NCBI RefSeq assembly: GCF_003614925.1 | Contig: NZ_QYLP01000099.1 | Span: forward strand, 1-64,000 | Direction of reading: 5' to 3' | DNA: 64,000 nt | From: Arthrobacter celericrescens | GTDB taxonomy: Bacteria; Actinomycetota; Actinomycetes; Actinomycetales; Micrococcaceae | Part shown: positions 8,557 to 15,920 of the stretch, piece by piece | Layout of the letters: each line of letters opens with the position of its first letter | Numbering within the stretch: position 1 is the first letter of the stretch | Translations under genes and position numbers: made by a program | Notes under the pieces: model-generated | Databases searched by the model: none | Seen by the model: the letters and a program-made list of their open reading frames with translations, nothing else | Told to the model about the DNA's origin: nothing

Positions 8557-8991
8557 TCAGGCAAGCGAGGCCGCCACCGAGGCGATCCAGGCACGCTGGC
8601 CCCGGGTCTCGACGGCGCGCGGGTGGTAGTTCGTGCGGACCCAGTCGATGGCCTCGTCGGCCGGGATTCCGCCCATGATGGCCAGGACCGCGATTGCTGT
8701 TCCGGTCCGTCCGATCCCGGCGCCGCAGGCGATCTCGACCCGTTCGACGGCGGCCCGCGTGTGTGCCTCCCGTAGCGCGTCGACGGCGTCCTCCGCCGAG
8801 TCCGGCAGGCGGAAGTCCCGCCAGCGGACCCAACGGTTGGGCCATTGGGTCACGTGCGGATCGCGGCCCAGCAGGTAGACGGCGAAGTCGGGAGCCGGCG
8901 CCTGGCTGCGGGGCCGCCGGATCCCGGTGCCGCGGATGATGCGGCCGTCAGGGAGCCGCACCACCCCTGGTTCCGTGCCCCAGCCATCCAT
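8557..8991 (-). CDS. Protein-tyrosine-phosphatase-like protein
   Basis: A 144-residue Cys-dependent phosphatase of the tyrosine/dual-specificity superfamily. The phosphate loop is CGAGIGRTG at about 89-97, which satisfies CX5R. The usual His before the Cys is Ala here (IACGAG). A conserved Asp-rich segment upstream (RLPDSAEDAV) may supply the general acid. The start ATG at 8991 lies 6 bases after TACGGT and has no ribosome site. The gene stands alone, convergent with tsaD and upstream of an unrelated ABC transporter operon on the same strand. The physiological substrate is unknown. Confidence 0.78.
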   Translation of the reverse strand: MDGWGTEPGVVRLPDGRIIRGTGIRRPRSQAPAPDFAVYLLGRDPHVTQWPNRWVRWRDFRLPDSAEDAVDALREAHTRAAVERVEIACGAGIGRTGTAIAVLAIMGGIPADEAIDWVRTNYHPRAVETRGQRAWIASVAASLA

Positions 8992-8997
8992 GCATCA

Positions 8998-9003
8998 ACC
9001 GTA
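8998..9003 (-). promoter_or_regulatory. Leaderless-type -10 element of the phosphatase gene
   Basis: On the minus strand TACGGT is followed by exactly 6 bases and the ATG at 8991. Confidence 0.55.
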
Positions 9004-9028
9004 CGTCGCTACTGGCTGAACCGCGGTA

Positions 9029-9793
9029 CTAGCTGATTTTGCGCCGGTACGCGGCCATCGCGAAGGCGTAGGCCAGGACCAGGAGTCCCAGGCACCAGGC
9101 CAGGGCGATCCAGAGTTCGTTGCCCACCGGCTGCTGCGCGAACAGGGCCCGGATGGAGTTCACGATCGAGGTCACCGGCTGGTTCTCGGCGAACCAGGCC
9201 ACGGGTCCGGGCATCGTGCCGGTCGGCACGAACGCGGAACTGATGAACGGCAGGAAGATCAGCGGGTAGCTGAACGCGCTCGCGCCGTCGACTGTTTTCG
9301 CGGAAAGCCCGGCGATCACGGCCAGCCAGGTCAGGGCCAATGTGAACAGGACCAGGATGCCGGTGACCGCCAGCCAGGCGCCCAGCGAAGCCCCGGTGCG
9401 GAACCCCATGAGGAGTGCAACGCCGACCACCACCGCCACCGAAGTGAGGTTGGCGACCAGCGAGGTCAGCACATGCGCCCAGAGCACGCTCGACCGGGCG
9501 ATCGGCATGGACTGGAAACGCTCGAAGATGCCGCCCTGCATGTCGAGGAACAGGCGGTAGGCCGTGTAGGCGATGCCGGAAGCGATCGTGATCAGCAGGA
9601 TCCCGGGGAGCATGTAGTTGATGTACGAGCCGCCGGAACCGGTGCTGATCGCACCGCCGAGCACGTAGACGAACAACAGCATCAGCGCGACCGGCGTGAC
9701 CGCGGTGGTGATGATGGTGTCCGGGCTGCGGAGGATGTGGCGCAGTGAGCGGCCGGTGAGGACGCCGGTGTCGCCAAGGACGTGGGTGGTCAT
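9029..9793 (-). CDS. ABC-2 type transporter permease (DrrB-like)
   Basis: Membrane subunit of an ABC exporter. The 254-residue protein has about six hydrophobic helices: around 28-48, 64-84, 110-135, 142-165, 175-195 and 226-246. It carries the ABC-2 signature region (FISSAFVPTGTMPGPVAWFAENQP) before the last helices, as in daunorubicin-resistance type permeases. Its ATG overlaps the stop of the ATPase gene by 4 bases, so the two are translationally coupled. It is the last gene of padR-DUF1048-ATPase-permease. The operon is probably repressed by the PadR protein and released by a toxic ligand. The export substrate is unknown. Confidence 0.88.
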   Translation of the reverse strand: MTTHVLGDTGVLTGRSLRHILRSPDTIITTAVTPVALMLLFVYVLGGAISTGSGGSYINYMLPGILLITIASGIAYTAYRLFLDMQGGIFERFQSMPIARSSVLWAHVLTSLVANLTSVAVVVGVALLMGFRTGASLGAWLAVTGILVLFTLALTWLAVIAGLSAKTVDGASAFSYPLIFLPFISSAFVPTGTMPGPVAWFAENQPVTSIVNSIRALFAQQPVGNELWIALAWCLGLLVLAYAFAMAAYRRKIS

Positions 9794-10575
9794 CGGGAGG
9801 CCTCCTTTTCTTCAGCTTCTTCAGCGCGTTCCCCGACGAGCGCCAGGAAGACGTCTTCGAGGGAGGGCTGTTTCTCGACGTACTCGATTTCGGCCGGCGG
9901 CAGCAGCCGCTTCAGCTCCTCGAGCGTGCCGTTCTGGATGATCGTGCCCTTGTGCAGGATCGCGATCCGGTCGGCGAGGTGCTCGGCCTCGTCGAGGTAC
10001 TGCGTGGTGAGGAGCACCGTGGTGCCGTTCCTGGCGAGCTCCTTGACGGTCTGCCACACCTCGATGCGTGCCTGCGGGTCGAGCCCGGTGGTCGGCTCGT
10101 CGAGGAAGATGACCGGCGGGTTCCCGATCAGGCTCATCGCGATGTCGAGCCGCCGCCGCATGCCGCCCGAGTACCCGGCCGCCTTGCGGCCGCCGGCCTC
10201 GGTGAGCGAGAAGCGTTCGAGCAGCCCGTCGGCCACCGCCCCCGGGTCCGCCAGGTGCCGGAGCTTCGCGACCAGCATGAGGTTCTCCCGGCCCGTGAGC
10301 ACTTCGTCGACGGCGGCGAACTGCCCCGTGAGGCTGATCGAGCCGCGCACTTCGGCGGCCTCCGCGCCGACGTCGAAACCGTGGACGCTCGCGGTTCCGG
10401 CGTCGGCTTTCAGCAGTGTCGAGAGGATGCGGACCAGGGTGGTCTTTCCTGCCCCGTTCGAACCGAGGAGGGCGAAGATGCTGCCCCGCTCCACCTCGAA
10501 GTCGACGCCGCGCAGCACGTTCAGTTCCTTGTAGGACTTCTCCAGGCCACGGACCCGGATGGCGGCCTCAGTCAT
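9790..10575 (-). CDS. ABC transporter ATP-binding protein (DrrA-like)
   Basis: ATPase subunit of the same exporter, 261 residues from the ATG at 10575, which has an exact GGAAGGAGG ribosome site. A longer open frame upstream is only a shadow of the DUF1048 gene. Walker A GSNGAGKTT is at 38-46, the Q-loop TGQFAAVDEVLTGRENL follows at about 84, the signature is YSGGMRRRLDIA, and Walker B is VIFLDEPTTGLD. The C-terminus (EIEYVEKQPSLEDVFLALVG) is the usual DrrA-type tail. The gene overlaps the permease by 4 bases and the upstream DUF1048 gene by 8. Confidence 0.93.
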   Translation of the reverse strand: MTEAAIRVRGLEKSYKELNVLRGVDFEVERGSIFALLGSNGAGKTTLVRILSTLLKADAGTASVHGFDVGAEAAEVRGSISLTGQFAAVDEVLTGRENLMLVAKLRHLADPGAVADGLLERFSLTEAGGRKAAGYSGGMRRRLDIAMSLIGNPPVIFLDEPTTGLDPQARIEVWQTVKELARNGTTVLLTTQYLDEAEHLADRIAILHKGTIIQNGTLEELKRLLPPAEIEYVEKQPSLEDVFLALVGERAEEAEEKEASR

Positions 10576-10942
10576 GGCCGGCCTCCTTCCTTTTCGCGTT
10601 CTCGACCGCCTCGATGAGGCGGGCGCGTTCCTTGTCGATCCAGCGCTTGCCGCCGTACGCCTGGGCGAAGGCCTCGGCGAATTCGACGGGATCCTCGCCG
10701 ACGATGTCCACGACAGGCGTGTGGTCGACGGCGGCGCGCTCCCAGAGATCTGCGAAGTCGGCGAACATCTGGACGATGGTGTCGCCGTCGGTGACGCCGC
10801 CGTAGTACATGAGGTAGCGGTTGAAGGCGCTCGCGGCGCCGAGGTAGGGCTCCGGCAGCGCATCCAGGCGCGCCTTGGCCTGCTTGTACTGCTTCTTCTG
10901 TTCGAGCGGGCCGGTGAGCGCTTCGATCCATTTGGCAGCCAT
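10568..10942 (-). CDS. DUF1048 family protein of a PadR operon
   Basis: A 124-residue soluble protein of unknown function, DUF1048-like, beginning MAAKWIEALTGPLEQKKQYKQ. The ATG at 10942 has GAAGGAG upstream and lies 2 bases after the padR stop. An upstream extension to 11011 overlaps padR and is rejected. The sequence is mostly helical, with conserved aromatic patches (FNRYLMYYGG, YGGKRWIDKERARL). Proteins of this family usually sit between a PadR regulator and an ABC exporter, as here. They may act as an accessory or ligand-sensing partner, but no activity can be assigned from sequence. Confidence 0.8.
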   Translation of the reverse strand: MAAKWIEALTGPLEQKKQYKQAKARLDALPEPYLGAASAFNRYLMYYGGVTDGDTIVQMFADFADLWERAAVDHTPVVDIVGEDPVEFAEAFAQAYGGKRWIDKERARLIEAVENAKRKEAGHD

Positions 10943-10944
10943 GG

Positions 10945-11289
10945 CTACTTTTCTCCTTCGATTCGGTCGGTGCTGTGGAGCTGTTCGATACGTTCTGCGA
11001 GGAAGCTCCACGTCCTCCAGAACTCTTCGAGTTCCTGCGTGCCTTGAGTGTTGAGCGAGTACACCTTCCTCGGCGGACCTTTCTCGGACGGGCGCTTCTC
11101 GACGTCGACGAGACCCTTTTGCTCGATCCGCACCAGGAGCGCATATACGGTGCCCTCGGCGATGTCGGTGAAGCCCTGGTCCCGCAACAGGGTGGTGATC
11201 TCGTAGCCGTAGGCCGGTTTCCCGGTCAGCAGGGCGAGGACAATGCCCTCCAGCGTGCCCTTGAGCATCTCGGTAATCTGCTTGCCCAT
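10945..11289 (-). CDS. PadR family transcriptional regulator
   Basis: Winged-helix repressor, 114 residues. The PadR core runs from KGTLEGIVLALLTGKPAYGYEI (about 10-31) through EGTVYALLVRIEQKGLV, the recognition helix region, to a C-terminal dimer helix. Its ATG has a GGAGG site 9 bases upstream. It is the first gene of padR-DUF1048-ATPase-permease and lies just downstream of a perfect 13-bp inverted repeat, so autoregulation of the whole operon is likely. The ligand is probably the exported compound, but it is not identifiable. Confidence 0.92.
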   Translation of the reverse strand: MGKQITEMLKGTLEGIVLALLTGKPAYGYEITTLLRDQGFTDIAEGTVYALLVRIEQKGLVDVEKRPSEKGPPRKVYSLNTQGTQELEEFWRTWSFLAERIEQLHSTDRIEGEK

Positions 11290-11317
11290 GCGGCCACCTC
11301 CTAACTACTTGGTAAGA

Positions 11318-11358
11318 CTATGTACCAGTACTAAGTGTTACTGACTACTGGTACATAG
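11318..11358. promoter_or_regulatory. Perfect inverted repeat, probable PadR operator
   Basis: CTATGTACCAGTA at 11318-11330 and its exact reverse complement TACTGGTACATAG at 11346-11358 are separated by 15 bases. The arms lie 29-69 bases upstream of the padR ATG, within the expected promoter. PadR proteins bind such ATGTAC-type inverted repeats. Confidence 0.75.
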
Positions 11359-11413
11359 TATCGCTGAGTAGTGAAAGTGCAATAGCCCTATTGTGGATGT
11401 TTTCGACACGGAA

Positions 11414-11453
11414 AAGCCCTGGCGCCACGGGAATTCCCGTAGCGCCAGGGCTT
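11414..11453. terminator. Hairpin terminator downstream of the vanW-like gene
   Basis: AAGCCCTGGCG pairs perfectly with CGCCAGGGCTT (11-bp stem). A second self-complementary segment ACGGGAATTCCCGT lies in the loop. It is located 30 bases beyond the minus-strand stop at 11483. Confidence 0.65.
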
Positions 11454-11482
11454 GTGTGCAGCGGATGTCGCCTGGAGTGTCG

Positions 11483-12332
11483 TCAGCTTTCGACGGCGGC
11501 CCTCTCGTCCGGGCGGATGTCGGAGGTGATCAGGGCGCGGTCATAGTTGACCAGGGCGTAGTTCTCCAGGATTTCCTTGCTGTCGATGATGTTTCCGGTG
11601 CGTTTGTCGCGGGTAAGCCGGATGATCCTGTTGTGCCGGTAGACCTGGCTGCCGGCTTCCTGGAAATAGGCATCCTCTTCCCGGATGTGGAATTTGGATG
11701 ACGAGGGCCGTTCTGCACGCAATTCACCGCAGAGGTGTTCCTCCGTGGTGTGGACCAGGAACTGGAAGCTCTGGTCCGTATCGTTGCGGACGCGGTAGTC
11801 CAAGTAGTTGTAGACAATCGACGTGCCCGTTCCGAAGGGAATCTGCCGGTTGAAGTCCGGGAACAGGTCCAGTTCGCCGTGGTGGTGGTGTTCCACGATG
11901 GTCAGCTCACTGTGCAGCACCATCCAATGCAGGAGGTTGGTGAACTGGCAGAGTCCGCCGCCCACGCCGGATTCCGCGCGGCCGTTGTTGATGGTCAGGC
12001 CAACACGGTATCCCTTGGCCGGCGTACAGCGCCCCACAAGCTGCCAGAAGGAGAAGGTCTCGCCGGGGCGGATGACCACCTGGTCCACCAAGGGCGCTGC
12101 AATTCCCAGGCTGATGGCTTTGTTCTCCTGCAGGTGCAGGTCAACGTTGCCGAGCTTCCGCCGGATCAGTGAGTTGTGCCGGTAGATGACTTCCGGCAGG
12201 GCCCTGTTCGCTGCGTTTCCTGGGAAAGGCGGTCCCGGACAGGAAATCGCGGACCTTACGGGCCAGGATCATCTTCCGGACGGAAAGCCAGTACGTCAGC
12301 GGTAATAGTTCACAGAAGAGCCTGCGGCCCAA
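11483..12332 (-). pseudogene. VanW family protein, broken by a single-base frameshift
   Basis: Two adjacent reading frames together spell one VanW-like protein of about 280 residues. The first frame starts at a TTG near 12332 and begins GRRLFCELLPLTYWLSVRK, a typical VanW N-terminus. After KRSEQG the expected continuation LPEVIYRHNSLIRRKLGN is found in the next frame and runs to the stop at 11483. On the way it passes RPGETFSFW, GGGLCQFTNLLHW and EHHHHGELDLFPDF. One surplus base in the GGGCCC run at about 12199-12203 explains the shift. It is either a true pseudogene or an assembly error. VanW domains occur in glycopeptide-resistance clusters and in many other genomes; their function is unclear. 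Confidence 0.82.
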
Positions 12333-12377
12333 TTTTTCCCCCAGTATGTGTTTTTGTCTTGCCCGCAGAGAAAGGCG

Positions 12378-13520
12378 TCAGCCGGCCCGCATCTGCTGCA
12401 CGAGGTCCAGGACCACGGCCTGCAGGTCGCCGTCGTGCTCTGCCGCAACCCGGCGCTGGCGCTGGTAGCCGGCACCGCGGGCGATGATCTTCGCGACGTC
12501 GGCCAGTTCCTCCTCGCAGCCGAGCGTCGCCGCGACCGGGGCCAGGCGGTGCAGGGTTTCCTTGAGGTGCTCCGTGACCAGCTGCTCGTTGCCTTCGGCG
12601 TCGAGGATGATGATGGCATCCATGCCGTAGCGCGCGGCCCGCCACTTGTTTTCCTGCACGTGCCACGGCGGCATGGTGGGGATGGTGCCGCCGTTGTCCA
12701 GGATGGTGGAGAACTCGTGCACCAGGCACTGGGTCAGCGCGGCGATGGCCCCGACTTCCTCGAGGCTGGCCAGGCCGTCGCAGATGCGCATCTCGATAGT
12801 GCCGAGGTTCGGGACGGGCCGGATGTCCCAGCGGATCTCGGACAGGGTGTCGATCACCCCGGTGGTGAACATGTCCTGGACGTAGGACTCGTATTCGGAC
12901 CAGGCCGGGAACTGGAAGGGCAGGCCCGCGGTGGGCAGCTGCTGGAACATGAGGGCGCGCTGGGAGGCGTAGCCGGTGTCTTCGCCGCCCCAGAACGGGC
13001 TCGAGGCGGACAGGGCCTGGAAGTGCGGGAAGTAATTGACCAGCCCGTCGAGGACGGGGAGGACCTTGTCCCGGCGGTCCAGGCCGACGTGGACGTGCAC
13101 ACCGTAAATCACCATCTGCCGGCCCCACCACTGGGTGCGGTCGATCAGCTTGGCGTAGCGTTCCTTGTCCGTGACGGGCTGGAGCTGCGGCGGGCTGAAG
13201 GGGTGGCTGCCGGCACAGAACAGTTCTACACCCATGGGGTCGGTGATTTCCCGGACGGCTTTCAGCGAGCGGGCCAGGTCGTCCTTGGCTTCCCGGACCG
13301 TGGTGCAGATTCCGGTGACGAGTTCCACCGTGTTCAGCAGCAGTTCGCGCTTGATGTGGGGGTGCTCGTCGTCTTCGTTCAATTCGGGGTGCTGGGCCGC
13401 GACGCCACGAAGTACCTCATTGGCCACCGAGACCAGTTCCCCGGTGCGGGCGTTGACGAGCGCAAGTTCCCATTCCACTCCCAGGGTCGACTGCCTGGAT
13501 GAAGCGAAATCAATCTGCAC
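12378..13520 (-). CDS. Glutamate-cysteine ligase family 2 (YbdK-like carboxylate-amine ligase)
   Basis: Member of the GCS2/YbdK family, which joins glutamate to cysteine or other amines with ATP. The 380-residue protein opens with STLGVEWELALVN and contains the conserved CAGSHPFSP, the HVHVGLD metal/ATP region and GTIEMRICDGLASLEE. An upstream TTG at 13544 would add 8 residues. The GTG at 13520 is preferred because AGAGGGG lies about 7 bases before it. Since mycothiol-producing Actinobacteria usually lack glutathione, the product may be a different gamma-glutamyl compound. The gene is divergent from the zinc-stress genes at 13.7 kb. Confidence 0.85.
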   Translation of the reverse strand: MQIDFASSRQSTLGVEWELALVNARTGELVSVANEVLRGVAAQHPELNEDDEHPHIKRELLLNTVELVTGICTTVREAKDDLARSLKAVREITDPMGVELFCAGSHPFSPPQLQPVTDKERYAKLIDRTQWWGRQMVIYGVHVHVGLDRRDKVLPVLDGLVNYFPHFQALSASSPFWGGEDTGYASQRALMFQQLPTAGLPFQFPAWSEYESYVQDMFTTGVIDTLSEIRWDIRPVPNLGTIEMRICDGLASLEEVGAIAALTQCLVHEFSTILDNGGTIPTMPPWHVQENKWRAARYGMDAIIILDAEGNEQLVTEHLKETLHRLAPVAATLGCEEELADVAKIIARGAGYQRQRRVAAEHDGDLQAVVLDLVQQMRAG

Positions 13521-13656
13521 GGAGGTCCCCTCTAGTGTGTCCAAGTCCCTGGGCGATGCCCACTGCGGGACCCCTCAGCGGATGCCCCAAGTCTAGTGCA
13601 GCACGGGGATTCTTCCGCCGTCGCGAGTAATACGGCCGTACCTCCGATCATTGCTA

Positions 13657-13673
13657 ATGAGAATGATTTTCAT
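13657..13673. promoter_or_regulatory. Zur-type operator
   Basis: ATGAGAATGATTTTCAT is a 17-base near-palindrome (one mismatched pair) of the ATGAnAATnATTnTCAT type seen for actinobacterial Zur. It ends two bases before the -10 of mrf, where a bound repressor would block RNA polymerase. Confidence 0.7.
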
Positions 13674-13674
13674 A

Positions 13675-13680
13675 TAGGCT
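13675..13680 (+). promoter_or_regulatory. Leaderless-type -10 element of mrf
   Basis: TAGGCT is followed by exactly 6 bases and the ATG at 13687, and it abuts the Zur-type palindrome. Confidence 0.65.
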
Positions 13681-13686
13681 TGAGCA

Positions 13687-14829
13687 ATGCATCTTTCCGT
13701 TGTCAGTTCCCTGGACAGCCGCTGCCGTGAAGCCGCAGCGGGTCGGCTTGACCAGGGACATCCCGATTCCGTCACCGTCTTCCATGACCTTCTGGACGAT
13801 TCCGTCGTCCTCCGCCGAGTCCTCTCCGGCGGGCGCGTGCTCGAACAGGCCGAGACAGTCCTGGAACACGGCTGCCTCAGCTGCACGGTCCGGCTGGACG
13901 TGGTTCCCACCGTCGAGCGGCTCGCCGGCCTCGGCTACGGGCATGCCGTGTTGGCCCTGCCGCCGGGGGTGTCCGTGGAGATGGCCGTGGCGGAGCTGGG
14001 ACGGGGTCTGAGCCGGGACGCCGTCATCGACTACGCGGTCCTGGCCATCGATCCCGCCGATCTGGAAGACCACATCTGGGACAAGCACACATTGTTCGAA
14101 TCCGGATTCACGGCCATGCCGGAGGATGGCCGGACCAGCGGGGAATTCCTTGTCGGCGAGCTAGCCCACGCGGATACTGTCCTGGCCTATCCGGGCCTCG
14201 GAGCCGCGCTCGCCGGCCTTGAGCGCGAAGGGAGCGAGCCCTGGCGGCAGGGCACCGAACTGCTGGCACAACTGGCCCCGCACGCCGCCGTCGTCGAGCC
14301 TTCCGGGACGTTCCGTGCCGGCTGCTATGACGGCCGCGAGGCCGCCGCCCGGGCCCGGCGAGGCTCGGTGCGCGTGCCGCTGGCTACCGAATCCGGCTGC
14401 TTCCTCACTGTCCTCCACAAGGTGGAGCGACCGCTGCACCCGGGGCGGTTCCGGCAGGCCCTGCCGCAGTTGGCGGCCGGATCGCACTGGCTGCGCGGCC
14501 GGCTGTGGATCGCCTCCGCCGCCCGGACCCGGATCGCCGTCCAGGGCGTCGGGCCCCGGGTCTGGCTGGAAAGCACCGGCCAATGGCAGGCGGACCAGGC
14601 CGGACAGGCCGACGGGAACGGCGGGGGAGTGTCCGACGTCGACGCCGCCCTCGGCTGGCATCCGCGCTTCGGCGACCGCGGGACGGTGCTTGCCTTCACC
14701 GGACGCGGGGAAGACGTGGATGCCGCGGAAATCCGCGAGCTGCTGGACGGCTGCGCCCTCAGCGAAGAGGAAATGCTGCGGGACTTCCGGGAGCTGGAGG
14801 ACCCGTTCGAGCTCGAAGCCACCCTGTAA
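13687..14829 (+). CDS. mrf: Mrf-like zinc-stress protein (COG0523/CobW relative)
   Basis: A 380-residue relative of CobW/COG0523 metallochaperones, most similar in layout to mycobacterial Mrf, which recruits a hibernation factor to ribosomes during zinc starvation. GCLSCTVR at 62-69 keeps two cysteines (C63, C66) of the usual GCxCC motif. The expected N-terminal Walker A is absent: VVSSLDSRCREA stands in its place, so GTPase activity is doubtful. The C-terminal CobW-C-like part (RPLHPGRFRQAL, RGRLWIAS, VWLESTG) is intact. It is preceded by a Zur-like box and followed 38 bases later by a zinc-free L36 gene, so expression at low zinc is very likely. Confidence 0.8.
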   Translation: MHLSVVSSLDSRCREAAAGRLDQGHPDSVTVFHDLLDDSVVLRRVLSGGRVLEQAETVLEHGCLSCTVRLDVVPTVERLAGLGYGHAVLALPPGVSVEMAVAELGRGLSRDAVIDYAVLAIDPADLEDHIWDKHTLFESGFTAMPEDGRTSGEFLVGELAHADTVLAYPGLGAALAGLEREGSEPWRQGTELLAQLAPHAAVVEPSGTFRAGCYDGREAAARARRGSVRVPLATESGCFLTVLHKVERPLHPGRFRQALPQLAAGSHWLRGRLWIASAARTRIAVQGVGPRVWLESTGQWQADQAGQADGNGGGVSDVDAALGWHPRFGDRGTVLAFTGRGEDVDAAEIRELLDGCALSEEEMLRDFRELEDPFELEATL

Positions 14830-14867
14830 CAAACGCCACCTGTAACAACAGCAATCGAAGGAGAAAC

Positions 14868-14990
14868 ATGAAGGTCAGGAATTCGCTGCGCGCATTGAAG
14901 AAGATCCCGGGCGCCCAGGTGGTGCGCCGCCGCGGGAAAACCTTTGTCATCAACAAACTGAACCCGCGCTTCAAGGCCCGCCAAGGCTAG
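14868..14990 (+). CDS. rpmJ: Zinc-independent 50S ribosomal protein L36 (C-minus paralogue)
   Basis: A 40-residue L36 that starts MKVRNSLRALKKIPGAQVV and ends NPRFKARQG. The zinc-binding Cys/His ligands of standard L36 are missing, which defines the C-minus paralogue used when zinc is scarce so that zinc can be recycled from ribosomes. A clear GAAGGAG ribosome site lies 6 bases before the ATG. It follows the Mrf-like gene by 38 bases and probably shares its Zur-controlled transcript. A GCTCCG-TTCG-CGGAGC hairpin lies 28 bases downstream. Confidence 0.93.
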   Translation: MKVRNSLRALKKIPGAQVVRRRGKTFVINKLNPRFKARQG

Positions 14991-15017
14991 CGCCCGGCGG
15001 CATGGGGGACGGCCGGG

Positions 15018-15033
15018 GCTCCGTTCGCGGAGC
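15018..15033 (+). terminator. Short GC hairpin after the L36 gene
   Basis: GCTCCG-TTCG-CGGAGC forms a 6-bp stem with a stable TTCG loop, between the L36 stop and the next gene. No T-run follows, so termination strength is uncertain. Confidence 0.35.
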
Positions 15034-15092
15034 GCCTGCCGTGGGGCGCGGCTTACGCTAGGTCTACAGCCCCGCGATCCGAAGGAAGCCCC

Positions 15093-15911
15093 ATGCCGAT
15101 CCTCAACAAGGACATGACCCTCTGCATCTCGCTCTCGGCCCGGCCGAGCAACAACGGGACGCGCTTCCACAACTTCCTGTACGAGGAACTCGGCCTGAAC
15201 TGGATCTACAAGGCCTTCGCCCCCACGGACCTCGGCAACGCCATCGCCGGCGTGCGGGGCCTGGGCATCCGCGGCTGCGCCGTGTCCATGCCGTACAAGG
15301 AAGACGTCATCGCCCTCGTGGACAAAATGGACGCCTCGGCCTCGGCCATCGATTCCGTCAACACGATCGTGAACGATTCCGGCGTGCTGACCGCCTACAA
15401 CACCGACTACACCGCCATCGCCCAGCTGATCGGACGCAACGCCATCAGCCCGGACTGCTCGGTGCTCCTGCGCGGCGCCGGCGGCATGGCGAAGGCCACC
15501 GCCGCGGCGTTCCGCGACGCCGGATTCACCAAGGTCGCCGTCGTGGCCCGCAAGGAAGAGGCCGGCCGTGCGCTCGCGGATCTCTACGGTTTCGCCTGGC
15601 AGGCCGAACCGGGCGACAGCACCGCAGACGTCATCGTCAACGTCACCCCGATCGGCATGGCGGGCGGACCCGAGGCGGACGCACTGTCCTTCCCGGAGGC
15701 GGCCGTCGCCGCCGCGCAGGTGGTGTTCGACGTCGTCGCACTCCCCGCCGAAACGCCGCTCATCAAGGCCGGCCGCGCCGCCGGCAAGACGGTGATCAGC
15801 GGCGCGGAAGTCGCCACCATCCAGGCCCTCGAGCAGTTCGTCCTGTACACCGGCATCACGCCGACCGCCGGTCAGGTGGCCGCCGCCGAAGCGTTCGTGC
15901 GCGAGCAGTAG
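15093..15911 (+). CDS. Shikimate dehydrogenase-like (AroE-type) oxidoreductase
   Basis: A 272-residue shikimate/quinate dehydrogenase family protein. The substrate domain has SARPSNNGTRFHNFLYEELGL near residue 18 and VSMPYKEDVI at about 64-73, where K69 is the catalytic lysine position. The NADP domain has the glycine loop RGAGGMAKA (128-136). The N-terminal SxSxxPxxHN motif of true AroE is altered to SARPSNNGTRFHN, so it may use a different cyclitol or be a paralogue beside the main aroE, which is not in this window. The ATG is supported by GAAGGAAG upstream. The gene is convergent with the methyltransferase at 15921. Confidence 0.8.
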   Translation: MPILNKDMTLCISLSARPSNNGTRFHNFLYEELGLNWIYKAFAPTDLGNAIAGVRGLGIRGCAVSMPYKEDVIALVDKMDASASAIDSVNTIVNDSGVLTAYNTDYTAIAQLIGRNAISPDCSVLLRGAGGMAKATAAAFRDAGFTKVAVVARKEEAGRALADLYGFAWQAEPGDSTADVIVNVTPIGMAGGPEADALSFPEAAVAAAQVVFDVVALPAETPLIKAGRAAGKTVISGAEVATIQALEQFVLYTGITPTAGQVAAAEAFVREQ

Positions 15912-15920
15912 CTTTCCGGC

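Noticed and set aside
12199..12205. Programmed frameshift in the vanW-like gene
   Set aside because: GGGCCC lacks the X XXY YYZ slippery pattern and no stimulating hairpin is evident; mutation or error is simpler.
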